From CALKGK01 sp964649515 (GTDB lineage Bacteria; Bacteroidota; Bacteroidia; Flavobacteriales_D; Sanyastnellaceae), in contig CAZYPV010000003.1 of the NCBI GenBank assembly GCA_964649515.1, positions 1 through 64,000 on the forward strand: 64,000 nucleotides of DNA, written 5' to 3'. A model generated the notes under the pieces. That model ran no database searches. It saw only the letters and a program-made list of their open reading frames with translations, and was not told where the DNA came from. The first letter of the stretch is position 1. The number at the start of each line of letters is the position of its first letter. The translations under genes were made by a program, and so were the position numbers. Of the stretch, positions 18,362-27,630 are shown piece by piece.

Positions 18362-19464
18362 AGTTGTTGTGATTTGCACCGCTACCTTGGGTCATCAAAA
18401 ACGCTTTGAGCATCTCTTCAATCTCTCCGTTCATGATTTGATCCACATTGCTTGTTTCAAACCCGGATCGGTTGTCTTTCACCAGTTTGTAGGGCTGCAT
18501 AACGTAGGATCGAATTTGAGATCCCCATTCAATTTTCTTTTTGCCCGCCTCTATCTCTGCGCGGGCCTCATTTTGCTTGGCCTGCTCCATTTCGTACAGT
18601 TGAGATTTGAGCAACTGCATGGCTTTTTCTTTATTCCCAAGCTGCGAACGCGTTTCGGTATTATCGATAACAATTCCCGTGGGTTTATGCCGAAGTCGAA
18701 CTCCCGTTTCCACCTTGTTCACGTTCTGTCCACCAGCTCCTCCACTTCGGAACGTTTCCCAAGTGATGTCGGCCGGGTTAACATGAATCTCGATGCTTTC
18801 ATCCACCAAAGGATAAACGTACACAGAAACAAAGGAGGTATGTCTTCGTGCATTGGAGTCGAAGGGTGAAATTCTCACCAAACGGTGTACTCCATTTTCG
18901 CCTTTGAGCATTCCAAAAGCAAAATCTCCTGAAAACTCGAGGGTTACTTGCTTAATTCCGGCCACATCGCCTTCTTGGAGTTCCAATTCTGAAACTTTGA
19001 ATCCGCTTTTTTCTCCATACATGATGTACATTCTCATGAGCATGGAGGCCCAGTCGCAACTTTCGGTACCTCCCGCCCCTGAGGTGATCTGCATCACGGC
19101 GTTGAGGTTATCTTCGGGAGAAGAAAGCATGTTTTTGAACTCAAGTTCTTCAATCTGCTTGAGCGATTCGTCGTACTGCATTTGAAGTTCTTCTTGATCC
19201 ACGTCTCCTTCCTTGAAAAAATCAAAAAGCACCTTGAGATCTTCACAAGCCGATTCACAAGCGCTGAAGGCATCCGTCCAAACTTTGAGCGTTCGGATCT
19301 CTTTCATCATGCGTTCTGCCTTCTTGGCATCGTTCCAAAAATCGGGATCTTGCGTGTGCTTTTCCTTCTCACTGATGAGCATTAACTTATGATCGACGTC
19401 AAAGGTACCCCCTTAACGCTTCCAAGCGCCCAGCTAGTTGACTAATGTTGTCTGCTGTAATCAT
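18345..19464 (-). CDS. prfB: Peptide chain release factor 2 with +1 programmed frameshift
   Basis: RF2 ends translation at UGA and UAA. The gene is read in two frames: codons 1-21 from the ATG at 19464 to a CTT, then a +1 shift over an in-frame TGA (19401-19399), then the rest to 18345, giving 372 residues. The downstream part has the RF2 'RISPFDSNARRH' with the SPF stop-recognition tripeptide and the catalytic 'GGAGGQNVNK' GGQ loop. A call beginning at the downstream ATG (19382) would lose the regulated N-terminus. It is first in a run with the ArsC-like gene and fumC. Confidence 0.95.
19398..19413 (-). promoter_or_regulatory. RF2 autoregulatory frameshift site
   Basis: On the minus strand the codons read AGG GGG TAC CTT TGA C. 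This is a Shine-Dalgarno-like AGGGGG three bases before the slippery CTT, followed by UGA-C, the arrangement known from Escherichia coli prfB. Low RF2 lets the ribosome slip +1 and make more RF2. Confidence 0.93.
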
Positions 19465-19469
19465 GGCTG

Positions 19470-19477
19470 CAAAGGTA
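19470..19477 (-). promoter_or_regulatory. -7 promoter box immediately before prfB
   Basis: TACCTTTG on the minus strand matches TAnnTTTG and lies only five bases before the prfB ATG, so the transcript would be leaderless or nearly so. No clear -33 TTG is visible. Confidence 0.4.
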
Positions 19478-19542
19478 ATACAGATTTAAGTTTGAAGGAG
19501 AATTAAGACAAAATTCATAGGTTTGGTGAAATCTTAATTACT

Positions 19543-20292
19543 ATGGAGACCATACTTGACCAAGACGCTGCCCGTTCTTCGGAGCGTAAAACCCTCGAAG
19601 AACTATCCAATGGGGACTACAAGATTGACCTTTCGAAATACATGAGCCAGTCTTTTGAGATTTTTCAAAAGGAGTGGGCCTTGTTTGGGGCTTACACATT
19701 TGTGATGATTTTGATCATTCTGGTTTCCATCATTACGATCATTGGCCCCATTCTCATTGCCTTTCCTCTTGCCGCTGGATATCACATCGCTTGTAGAAAG
19801 ATTCAAAATGGGGAAGAACTCTCTTTTTCTGACTTCTTTGGCGGTTTCAGCAGGTTTGGCGACTTTGTGGTTTTGTCACTCATTCAGTTTGGAATTCTGG
19901 TCATCCCATCGCTTTTCATTGGAGTATTTCCAGCCATAGCAGCGGAGATGGGTGGAGACGCTGGAGCCGTTCTGATGTTGCTTACCCTTTTTCTTCAGTT
20001 GATTTTTTATGTGTTCATCATGGCCTTCACCGTGCTCACTTACTTCAGCATGCCCCTTATTCTTTATGGTGAACTCACAGCGAGTCAAGCCGTCAAGTAC
20101 TCATTGCGTATCGCAAAGAAGAACTTCTGGTGGATCTTACTGGTGTCCATCTTGGCAGGAATTTTCGCGCAACTGGGTTTCATTGCTTGTGGGATTGGCT
20201 TGTTCTTCACTGCCGGGTTTACAGAGATCTTTCGATACTTGACCTATGAGGATGTATTCGGCCTTGAATCTCGTCGTGCAGAAGCGGAGTAA
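19543..20292 (+). CDS. Multi-pass membrane protein of unknown function
   Basis: This 249-residue protein has a charged N-terminal ~40 residues followed by about six hydrophobic segments, including paired helices at about 45-85, 110-165 and 190-235. A 'QAVKYSLRIAKKNFWWILL' segment sits before the last pair. This resembles the DUF975/glycerophosphodiesterase-associated integral membrane proteins, whose function is not known. RecX follows after 12 bases, so the two may be cotranscribed. No catalytic residues are recognised. Confidence 0.75.
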   Translation: METILDQDAARSSERKTLEELSNGDYKIDLSKYMSQSFEIFQKEWALFGAYTFVMILIILVSIITIIGPILIAFPLAAGYHIACRKIQNGEELSFSDFFGGFSRFGDFVVLSLIQFGILVIPSLFIGVFPAIAAEMGGDAGAVLMLLTLFLQLIFYVFIMAFTVLTYFSMPLILYGELTASQAVKYSLRIAKKNFWWILLVSILAGIFAQLGFIACGIGLFFTAGFTEIFRYLTYEDVFGLESRRAEAE

Positions 20293-20304
20293 GGCAGCTC
20301 GTTC

Positions 20305-20754
20305 ATGAAATCCATCAACCCTGCGCTCATTCAAACCCGACTTGCCAAGTGGTGTTCTTTGCAAGACAGGGCCATATCTCAAGCCAAGAAAAAACTTGCC
20401 GCCCATGAAATAGCGGAAGAAGATCGGGAGCGCATTTTGCAATTTCTCATTCGAGAAAAGTATCTCGACGACCTCCGGTTTGCTCAAAGCTATGTGCGGA
20501 GCAAGTTTGTTTATAAGCAATGGGGTGAAGTTAAAATACGGCATCACCTCAAAGCTCTTCGCGTTGCTGAGGGGTTCATTGATCAAGCATGCAGGGAAGA
20601 ACTGCCTGAAGAAGCCAACCTTGAACGAATTGAAGCCCTCACGAAAAAGAAGGCCCAACAAACATCGGATCCCGCAAAAGTGCTGCGTTTCTTGCTGCAG
20701 CGCGGTTTTACCTATGGCCCTTCTTATGAGGCAGTCAAAAAGTGGGTGAAATAA
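20305..20754 (+). CDS. recX: RecX family regulatory protein
   Basis: This 149-residue helical protein matches RecX, which binds RecA filaments and limits recombination. It has 'QAKKKLAAHEI', 'REKYLDDLRFAQSYVRSKF' and 'GEVKIRHHLKAL', the repeated three-helix pattern of the family. No recA is near it. It follows a membrane-protein gene by 12 bases. Confidence 0.88.
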   Translation: MKSINPALIQTRLAKWCSLQDRAISQAKKKLAAHEIAEEDRERILQFLIREKYLDDLRFAQSYVRSKFVYKQWGEVKIRHHLKALRVAEGFIDQACREELPEEANLERIEALTKKKAQQTSDPAKVLRFLLQRGFTYGPSYEAVKKWVK

Positions 20755-20852
20755 CTTAGCATATCCTTTTTCAAGGCATGTGCACCCAGTGTAAAGAAAC
20801 CTTTTACTTGGAATTAACGTTCATGGTCGGAGAAAGGCCGATGAAATATTCT

Positions 20853-20860
20853 TAATTTTG
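20853..20860 (+). promoter_or_regulatory. -7 promoter box before DUF349 gene
   Basis: TAATTTTG matches TAnnTTTG and is 22 bases upstream of the ATG at 20883. No clear -33 partner is seen. Confidence 0.4.
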
Positions 20861-20882
20861 CCTCAATATACATTGTGTACCA

Positions 20883-22583
20883 ATGACAAAGACGGAAATT
20901 ACTGCGCAGATTGCGCAATTGCTGCAGACAGATGACATCACTTCCATTAAAAGCGAAGTGAGAGATCTGCTGGCCAACTTCAAAGCTGAAGTGGCGAAAG
21001 AAAAACAACTTCAATTGGAGGCTTGGAACGCCGAAGAACACGAAGAAGGTGAAGATTTCAATTACATTCCCGGCGAAGAAGATGCCGCAATGGATGAATT
21101 GATGCAATCTTACCGGGAACGTGTGAAGGAGCACGGAAAGAAAATTGCAGAAGAGCAAGCCGCTAATCTCAAAAACAAAGAAGATCTTCTCAAGGAGCTC
21201 GAAGCCCTTTTGAAAGAAGAAGAGAACATTGGGAAAATGTTTGGCGTGTTTAACGAGCTGAAGGAAAAATGGGATGCCATTGGGAACATTCCTGGTGACA
21301 AATATAAAGAGGTGTCTGACCGTTACCAACAACTGCGCGAAGAGTTCTTCTACAACATCAATATTTACAAAGAACTTCAGGAAAACGACCTGAAAATCAA
21401 CGATAAAAAGAAACAGGACCTCATTGCTAAAGCCAAAGAAGCCATTGCCCTCGAGAATTTGAAGGAAATGGAAATCCTGCTTCGCTCCTATCAAAAAGAG
21501 TGGATGGAGATCGGTCCATCACCCCGAGAAACCTACCAAGCCGTTGGAGATGAGTTCTTCAATACTTGTCGTGAAGGTTTTGGTAAAATTCAAGCTCATT
21601 ACGATGCCATCCATGCGGAACAAGACCAAAATCTTGAGAAGAAAAAAGCCATGGTAGAACACGTTCGTGGGATTGTTTCTCTCGAAATAAGCAACCATGC
21701 TACGTGGAGCAAGAAAACCGAAGAAATGATTGCAGCACAAAGCCAGTGGAAAGAAATTGGCTTTGCGCGCAAGAAAGACAACGAAGAAGTTTGGCAAGAA
21801 TTCCGAGGGTTGTGCGATCTCTTTTTTGAGAAAAAACAACAGTTCTACACTGCGAGAAAAGCAGAACAAAAACTCAACCGCGATAAAAAAGAACTGCTCA
21901 TCCAAAAAGCAGAAGGCATTAAGGACAGCACCGATTGGAAAGCAACGGGTGATGCACTGATCAAACTTCAAGGAGAATGGAAAAAAGTGGGGCCTGCCGC
22001 TCAAGGAGACGAACAGCGTCTTTGGTCTCGTTTTCGAGCAGCTTGCGACCAATTCTTCAACGCGAAAAAAGAACATTTTGCCGGTAAAGACGATGAGCAA
22101 AAAGAGAACCTTCGCATGAAAAAAGAGCTCATCGAGCAAATTGGAGCCTACGAACTTACTGGGAACCGGGGTGCTGACTTGGCTGCTTTGAAGCAGTTTT
22201 CTGCCAGCTGGAAAGATATTGGGTTCATCCCCAAAAAACACCTCGATGCTACTTGGGCTGCTTATAAAGAAGTGTTGGACGCGAAGTACGACCTCTTGAA
22301 GGCCAACCAGTCGGAAAGATCTGTGGAAGCCTACCGCGAGCGTGTTGCCGACCTCAGTAATGCAGACGACGCCAACCGCGCTTTGAAAAAAGAACAATAC
22401 CTCTTGCGCGATAAAATTGACCGCTTAAAACAACGCGTCATTCAATATGAAAACAACATGGGCTTCTTTTCTGGAAAAGGAGCAGAGGCCATGAAGAAGG
22501 ACATTGAACGCAAGGTGGACGATGCAAAAAAAGAGATTGAAGAAATCAAAGAAAAGCTCAGAATCCTGAGAAACGACGAATAA
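20883..22583 (+). CDS. DUF349-repeat coiled-coil protein
   Basis: This 566-residue, highly charged (Lys/Glu-rich) helical protein is built from several DUF349 units of about 70 residues. Each shows a 'W..IG..P' or 'WKEIGFARKKDNEEVWQEFR'-like core (for example near 135, 215, 300, 385 and 460), and a C-terminal coiled coil spans about 490-566. The family is widespread in Bacteroidota; its role is unknown. It has no signal peptide, so it is probably cytoplasmic. A long antisense frame rich in Phe mirrors the Lys/Glu codons and is not a gene. Confidence 0.88.
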   Translation: MTKTEITAQIAQLLQTDDITSIKSEVRDLLANFKAEVAKEKQLQLEAWNAEEHEEGEDFNYIPGEEDAAMDELMQSYRERVKEHGKKIAEEQAANLKNKEDLLKELEALLKEEENIGKMFGVFNELKEKWDAIGNIPGDKYKEVSDRYQQLREEFFYNINIYKELQENDLKINDKKKQDLIAKAKEAIALENLKEMEILLRSYQKEWMEIGPSPRETYQAVGDEFFNTCREGFGKIQAHYDAIHAEQDQNLEKKKAMVEHVRGIVSLEISNHATWSKKTEEMIAAQSQWKEIGFARKKDNEEVWQEFRGLCDLFFEKKQQFYTARKAEQKLNRDKKELLIQKAEGIKDSTDWKATGDALIKLQGEWKKVGPAAQGDEQRLWSRFRAACDQFFNAKKEHFAGKDDEQKENLRMKKELIEQIGAYELTGNRGADLAALKQFSASWKDIGFIPKKHLDATWAAYKEVLDAKYDLLKANQSERSVEAYRERVADLSNADDANRALKKEQYLLRDKIDRLKQRVIQYENNMGFFSGKGAEAMKKDIERKVDDAKKEIEEIKEKLRILRNDE

Positions 22584-22593
22584 GGGTTGGGTC

Positions 22594-24771
22594 TTAAATA
22601 ACGCCCAACTGCGCTGGAGCCGGCTTTATTTTTGTGCCTACCGCTGGTAGACTAAAAGTAAATACGGCTCCTTTGTTTTCTTCGCCTACCGCATGGACCT
22701 TCCCGCCATGACGAGACACGATTCTTTGAACAATGGCCAAGCCTACTCCCGTACCTTGAAAATCTTCTTGGGGGTGAAGGCGTTGAAATACCCCAAACAG
22801 CTTTTCGGCATAAGCCATATTGAAGCCAACACCATTGTCCTCAACCTCAAAGTGAATCATCCCATCCAGCTCTTGTCCGCGAACGCGTATCAGCGCATTT
22901 TCTTCTTTACTCGTGAATTTGATGGCATTCCACAAAAAGTTAACGAATACTTGACGCACGAGCTGCACATCTCCTTGGCAAATGGGTAAATCTCCAACAA
23001 TAAGCTCAATGGAACGATTGGGCACCTGCATTTTTAACTCTTCGAAGATATCGTTCACCAATTCTTTGGAATCGATGGTTGCAAAATTGAGGGTTTTGGT
23101 TCCTGTTCGGGAGAAGTTGAGCAGTGCATCGATGAGTTTGGACATCTGTTTGGCCCCTTTTTGAACAATTCCCAAGTACCTCTTGGCCTCATCGTCCAAT
23201 TGATCGGCGTAGTCTTCTACAAGCACATCAGAAAAATTATTGATGGCTCTCAACGGTGCACGTAAATCGTGAGAAATTGAGTAACTAAAGCTTTCCAAAT
23301 CATTGATGGCATCTCTCATTTTTGAGGTTCGTTCTACCACCATTTCTTCGAGGTTATCGTTGAGAACTTTCAAGCGCTTTTGGGCTGAAGAACGCTCGAG
23401 CGCAGACTCAAAGTTCCTCACCACCGTTTTTAATCCATTGACCTCAAAGGCTTGGAATGAACTATCCTCAGTAAATTTCGCAATGATGACCAAAGCCTCC
23501 AAATCTCCGTCTTTCAATACGGGAGCAATCACGGCAGCTTTAGATTGTTCACACATCATGGCGGGTTTGTGTCTGCTTTCCTTCGCTCCATAAACCCAAA
23601 CCTCACCGGCCATAAGAGTAGCCAGCAAGTCTGGTTCAGACTCCAACTCCACATATCCATGCCTGATCTCACATTCCTTTTCCTGCGTCCAATAATTGGT
23701 GAGCTCGTAGGTAAATCCGTCTCCATGGTTGGTGAGGCTCATGTAAGAAATTCTGTCGCTTTCGAGTGCCGGACCAATATGTTCAATCACCTGTTGTACC
23801 CCGAGCGAGTACGACTCTTCCGCCAAAAGTATTGCTGAAGAATCGGCGATTGAAGAAAGCATTTTGGACTGTTTCTTTACCTCTTCCTCCTTTTCTTTGA
23901 GGGCGGAGATGTTTACCGTACTTACGAGTAATCGGTGATATGAAAATCCTTCTTTCAGGAATCGTACACGCTTCAAGGTCTTTAAGCGCACCCCATGAAG
24001 GGTTGAAAAATCCACCTCGTGTTGCATGTTGTCTTCGTCGTCCCAAATGGCGATCAACAATGAATTGAAGTAACCCGGGGTTTGCTCAGTGTACAACTTG
24101 GCTACATTGTCTGAAAACTCCTTTACATCTTTGCATTCATACAACCTCAAGGCCTCTGGATTTAGGGCCATCAACTTGAGCATAGCGCGGTATTCCATCA
24201 CATTGTCCACATTCACCAAGGGGGTAATTCGGGGATGGGTTGCTCCGCTTTCCTTCAAGTTTTTTACGTGCTCATAAAGCCCCGAATAATCATATTCTCC
24301 AATAGCCACCCCTACCGATTCAAAAGTGGAACGGTACTTCTTTTCTGAAGCCCTGAGAATGTCTTGGTATTTTTTCCGCTCGATGGAATACACAATGGAC
24401 TTCTCAAGCAAATTGGCATCAAACTCCCCCTTCACCAAGTAATCTTGTGCACCTTGCTTTACAATGTCCACGGCAATGTTTCGGTCGCTCAATCCGGAAA
24501 GAACCACAATGGGTGGTGCCACATCAAGGCTATCTTGAACCAATTTGAAAGTATCTTGTCCGAAACTATCGGGTAAAAACAAATCGAGGAACACGATATC
24601 GTATTCCTTTTCCCCGTTGCTTTCCTGGATCATGTTCAGGGCCTTCGCAATGCAGTCGGCATGATCTACTTGAATGAAAAACCCGCGTATTTGCCCCAAC
24701 ACTTCACGTATAATAATGAAGTCTTGAAGGTTGTCTTCAACCACCAGGATTTTCACTTTTAGACTGCTCAT
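22594..24771 (-). CDS. REC-PAS-GAF histidine kinase
   Basis: This 725-residue protein begins with a receiver domain (about 7-125; 'VEDNLQDF', phosphoacceptor in 'VFLDLFLPD', Lys in 'LVKGEFD'). A PAS-like region (about 140-300), a GAF-like region (about 310-460), a coiled linker, and a kinase core follow. The kinase has an H-box 'SFSYSISHDLRAPLRAI', an N-box in 'FLWNAIKFT', G1 'VEDNGVGFN' and G2 'GTGVGLAI'. It is soluble, with no membrane segment. It is the third gene of an overlapping operon (four bases with the preceding kinase-like gene) and probably receives phosphoryl groups as well as making them. No DNA-binding output is present in the operon. Confidence 0.93.
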   Translation of the reverse strand: MSSLKVKILVVEDNLQDFIIIREVLGQIRGFFIQVDHADCIAKALNMIQESNGEKEYDIVFLDLFLPDSFGQDTFKLVQDSLDVAPPIVVLSGLSDRNIAVDIVKQGAQDYLVKGEFDANLLEKSIVYSIERKKYQDILRASEKKYRSTFESVGVAIGEYDYSGLYEHVKNLKESGATHPRITPLVNVDNVMEYRAMLKLMALNPEALRLYECKDVKEFSDNVAKLYTEQTPGYFNSLLIAIWDDEDNMQHEVDFSTLHGVRLKTLKRVRFLKEGFSYHRLLVSTVNISALKEKEEEVKKQSKMLSSIADSSAILLAEESYSLGVQQVIEHIGPALESDRISYMSLTNHGDGFTYELTNYWTQEKECEIRHGYVELESEPDLLATLMAGEVWVYGAKESRHKPAMMCEQSKAAVIAPVLKDGDLEALVIIAKFTEDSSFQAFEVNGLKTVVRNFESALERSSAQKRLKVLNDNLEEMVVERTSKMRDAINDLESFSYSISHDLRAPLRAINNFSDVLVEDYADQLDDEAKRYLGIVQKGAKQMSKLIDALLNFSRTGTKTLNFATIDSKELVNDIFEELKMQVPNRSIELIVGDLPICQGDVQLVRQVFVNFLWNAIKFTSKEENALIRVRGQELDGMIHFEVEDNGVGFNMAYAEKLFGVFQRLHPQEDFQGTGVGLAIVQRIVSRHGGKVHAVGEENKGAVFTFSLPAVGTKIKPAPAQLGVI

Positions 24772-25505
24772 ATCTTTGCTTTGGGTAGGGTAAAGTGGAT
24801 GTTAAAATTCTTTTGATCTACTGCCCACATTTCCCCACCATTGTGTTCTACGATGGCTCGTGCAAGGGTAAGACCCATTCCGATATGTTGCTCTCTGTTA
24901 TTACCGCGAGCGAACACGTCAAAAATCTGATTTAAAGTTATTATTTTTAATTGATCATGCTCTGCTTCACAAATAAATTCGATCAGATCCCCACGATCTT
25001 CACTGGTAATAGTGTAGCGTTCCACCCTTTCTATTGCGTGATCTAATACGTTTTGAATCAACACTTTAAACACCGTAATCAGCTGCTCTTCAATTGCGAA
25101 GATGGGGGTTGGACATTGAAAAACCAAAGCGATTCCCCTCGCCTCCAGTTCTGCTCGATACATGCTGTTCACTTCTATGAGCAAGGACTCCGGGAAAAGG
25201 TTAATTGGTTGTTCTGTGGACCTTGAAACGCGAGACAAATCCACTAAGGCGGAGATCATTTTTTTCAATTGATTGGCATTCTCCAAGGCCATGGAGAGGT
25301 AGTCTGTATCCGCATTTGCTGGCTCACCCTGGGGTTTATTTTGGGCAAGCTTGATGAAAGAAGACACCATGCGCAAGGGCTCATTCAAATCGTGAGAGAT
25401 GGCGTAAACGAAGCGGTCGAGGTCCGTCTTGGGTGGATTTAATCGTGGCCTTTGTGTTGCTGCCATTTCTTTGATTTCAAGCATTTTCTGATAGTACTTC
25501 GTCAA
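24768..25505 (-). CDS. Histidine kinase-like protein with degenerate ATP site
   Basis: This 245-residue protein has an intact dimerisation/phosphoacceptor helix ('FVYAISHDLNEPLRMV') and a G2-like 'GMGLTLARAIVEHNGG'. The G1 box (DxGxG) is missing: that region reads 'EAEHDQLKIITLNQIFD', and the N-box is altered to 'QNVLDHAIE'. ATP binding is therefore doubtful, and it may act as a phosphotransfer or scaffold protein between its neighbours. The first ~30 codons overlap the end of the response regulator gene (25477-25505), so an internal Met (residue 8) could be the true start. It overlaps the next kinase gene by four bases. Confidence 0.85.
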   Translation of the reverse strand: MTKYYQKMLEIKEMAATQRPRLNPPKTDLDRFVYAISHDLNEPLRMVSSFIKLAQNKPQGEPANADTDYLSMALENANQLKKMISALVDLSRVSRSTEQPINLFPESLLIEVNSMYRAELEARGIALVFQCPTPIFAIEEQLITVFKVLIQNVLDHAIERVERYTITSEDRGDLIEFICEAEHDQLKIITLNQIFDVFARGNNREQHIGMGLTLARAIVEHNGGEMWAVDQKNFNIHFTLPKAKI

Positions 25506-25845
25506 TAATCATCGGTAATTCAGCAAACTGTTTATTCTTGCTGATACAGCGTTTCACACCCTCCGAAAGCGCGAGCTTCACTGTATATTCATCGTTCGAA
25601 TTGGAAAGAAAAACCACCGGTACTCGAATCCTTAAGCTCGCCATCAATTTGATAAAATCAAAACCATCAATGGTGGGCATGGAAATATCGAGCAAAATGA
25701 GGTCAATTCCATCTCCCGTCAACACCGATATGGCCTCTGAGGTATTCAAGGAGGTTTCAACATCAAAGCCGTGCTGGTCCAACAGCATCTTTGTCATTTT
25801 CAAAGTGACAATCTCATCATCAATCAACAAAAGCCTTTTCTTCAT
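25477..25845 (-). CDS. Single-domain response regulator
   Basis: This 122-residue CheY-like receiver domain has the acidic pair in 'LLLIDDEIV', the phosphoacceptor Asp in 'LILLDISMP', the Thr/Ser switch in 'VVFLSNSND', and Lys in 'CISKNKQ'. There is no output domain. It is the first gene of the three-gene signalling operon and diverges from the secreted esterase gene (25967). The palindrome at 25917-25932 lies in the shared intergenic region. Confidence 0.93.
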   Translation of the reverse strand: MKKRLLLIDDEIVTLKMTKMLLDQHGFDVETSLNTSEAISVLTGDGIDLILLDISMPTIDGFDFIKLMASLRIRVPVVFLSNSNDEYTVKLALSEGVKRCISKNKQFAELPMIIDEVLSENA

Positions 25846-25916
25846 ATTTTCTTGTCAGGAAAACGAAATTACACGTAAACCCATCACCTTGTGGTAAGCT
25901 GCCCTCCCACAAGGGT

Positions 25917-25932
25917 GTAAGAATTGTCTTAC
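25917..25932. promoter_or_regulatory. Palindrome GTAAGA-N4-TCTTAC
   Basis: GTAAGAATTGTCTTAC is a perfect inverted repeat with six-base arms. It lies 34 bases before the esterase ATG and 71 bases before the divergent response regulator. A wider TAAGAATT-N8-AATTCTTA repeat (25918-25941) overlaps it. The same arms and spacing recur at 42549-42564. It could be an operator or a hairpin in the transcript. Confidence 0.5.
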
Positions 25933-25966
25933 AAATTCTTATCTTGTCTGCACCAATTTTTTTGTC

Positions 25967-27619
25967 ATGTTTCGATCTCTTCCCCTAAGCTTGTTGGTCG
26001 CCTTTGCGCTCACTTCTTCCATTTCCTTCGCTCAGTCGTTCAGTGTTGAGTTGCTATCAACCTACACCATTGAAGACATCAACGATATTATTGACGATTT
26101 TGGAGTTCCTGCAAACACGCTTCAGATCAATAGCGGGGTGAACTATTACCGAGTAGAATACATGACCCTTCACCCCAATGGCGATTCTGTTCTCGTTTCT
26201 GGAGCCATTGCTGTTCCTAGCGAAGCACCCAGTTGTCCAAAGCCCATTGCCTCCTATCAGCACGGCACCACTACGGTGCGAACGGGTGTTCCTTCGTTTG
26301 AAAATACTGAGGGACTATTGGGAGTGATGTATGCCGGTGCGGGATACGTGGTTACACTTCCTGATTTCATCGGTTTGGGCGTATCTGAGCTTTTTCATTT
26401 GTACGTCCATGCCGAATCTCAAGCCAGCACAAGTTTAGATTTAATTCGATTGGCGGCTAATGAATTTCAAGAGGAGCTGAACTATGTTTGGAGCGATGAA
26501 CTTTTTCTTTTTGGGTATTCTCAGGGCGGACACGCTACCATGGCGCTTCACAAGATGATTGAAGAAGAATTTGCTGATGAATTTACCGTCACAGCCTCAG
26601 CTCCAATGAGCGGTCCTTATGACATTTCAGGCACGCAAACCGACATGATTATTGCCGATGCACCTTTTTCATTTTCCGGCTTTCTTCCTTACGTTACCAT
26701 GGCCTATCAGGCCGCCTACGGTAATTTGTATTCTAGTCTGGACGAGATCTTCATCGAACCCTATGCAACAACCTTACCCGATCTTTTCGACGGTACCAAC
26801 AGCATTGCCTATATCTCTTCTCAATTGCCTGCCATCCCCAATCAAATGCTGCGAGAGGACGTTTTCGAGGCTTTTCAAACAGACCCAAATCATCCCTTAA
26901 GAGTAGCTTTGGCAGACAACGATGTCTATGACTGGGCACCATCAGCACCCACCAGAATGTACTACTGCACAGAAGATGAACAAGTGGATTACAACAACTC
27001 CCTCGTGGCCTTAGAAGCCATGTTGGCCAACGGTGCTCAGAATGTAGAAGCATTGAATGGGGGTCCGTTTGACCACGGTGGATGCGCTCCTCTTGCCTTC
27101 TTGGGTGGATATTTTTTCTTTGAAGAATACCGAACCAACCCCTTTTCCATTGACTACGATGTGAACATCAGCGATGCAAGCACTGGCGACACAAATGATG
27201 GAGCACTGGAATTCGTGTTCTTGGGCGGACAAGAGCTGTATTCCTTGAATTGGAGCACCGGGGAAACGGAGAATCTCATCGAAGGACTGAGTCCGGGCGA
27301 ATACACACTTAACATCACCGATGCTCAGGGCTGCTCATCTACCACCACTTATTCGGTATCTTTTGTGGGTGATGTTTTTGAAGAAGAATTTATTTGGAAC
27401 CTTTACCCCAACCCTAGCACAGGACTCGTTAACATCAACTGGCCTTTTGAGGACGGACGTTTTGAAGTGAAGAACACCCAAGGGAAGCGGGTTCAACACG
27501 GCCAAATTAAACATGGCTTGAACACTTTTTCTTGTGAAAACTTGACGGACGGTCTCTACACCGTGGAAATCACCAGCACGCAAGCTTCCTACTCCCGAAG
27601 AATCATGATTGTGAGATAG
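25967..27619 (+). CDS. Secreted alpha/beta hydrolase (esterase/lipase), T9SS type A
   Basis: This 550-residue protein has a signal peptide (cleavage near 'SFAQ'). An alpha/beta hydrolase domain of the secretory-lipase type follows, with nucleophile Ser185 in 'FGYSQGGHA', a probable Asp in 'CTEDEQVDY' and a His in 'DHGGC'. An SprB-repeat-like segment ('SINWSTGE'-type, 'SPGEYTLNITDAQGC', about 420-460) precedes the last ~75 residues, a type A T9SS sorting domain ('LYPNPSTGLVNI', 'NLTDGLYTVEI'). Secretion to the surface or medium is inferred; the ester substrate is unknown. The gene stands alone and is preceded by the palindrome at 25917-25932. Confidence 0.92.
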   Translation: MFRSLPLSLLVAFALTSSISFAQSFSVELLSTYTIEDINDIIDDFGVPANTLQINSGVNYYRVEYMTLHPNGDSVLVSGAIAVPSEAPSCPKPIASYQHGTTTVRTGVPSFENTEGLLGVMYAGAGYVVTLPDFIGLGVSELFHLYVHAESQASTSLDLIRLAANEFQEELNYVWSDELFLFGYSQGGHATMALHKMIEEEFADEFTVTASAPMSGPYDISGTQTDMIIADAPFSFSGFLPYVTMAYQAAYGNLYSSLDEIFIEPYATTLPDLFDGTNSIAYISSQLPAIPNQMLREDVFEAFQTDPNHPLRVALADNDVYDWAPSAPTRMYYCTEDEQVDYNNSLVALEAMLANGAQNVEALNGGPFDHGGCAPLAFLGGYFFFEEYRTNPFSIDYDVNISDASTGDTNDGALEFVFLGGQELYSLNWSTGETENLIEGLSPGEYTLNITDAQGCSSTTTYSVSFVGDVFEEEFIWNLYPNPSTGLVNINWPFEDGRFEVKNTQGKRVQHGQIKHGLNTFSCENLTDGLYTVEITSTQASYSRRIMIVR

Positions 27620-27630
27620 AAGGGGCGATA

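Noticed and set aside
21519..22397. Long Phe-rich minus-strand frame opposite the DUF349 gene
   Set aside because: It is the mirror of Lys/Glu-rich codons (AAA/GAA become TTT/TTC) with no family resemblance or promoter.
25918..25941. Rho-independent terminator in the TAAGAATT-N8-AATTCTTA repeat
   Set aside because: AT-rich arms with no T-tract immediately following; it lies between divergent starts, so a regulatory role is more likely.
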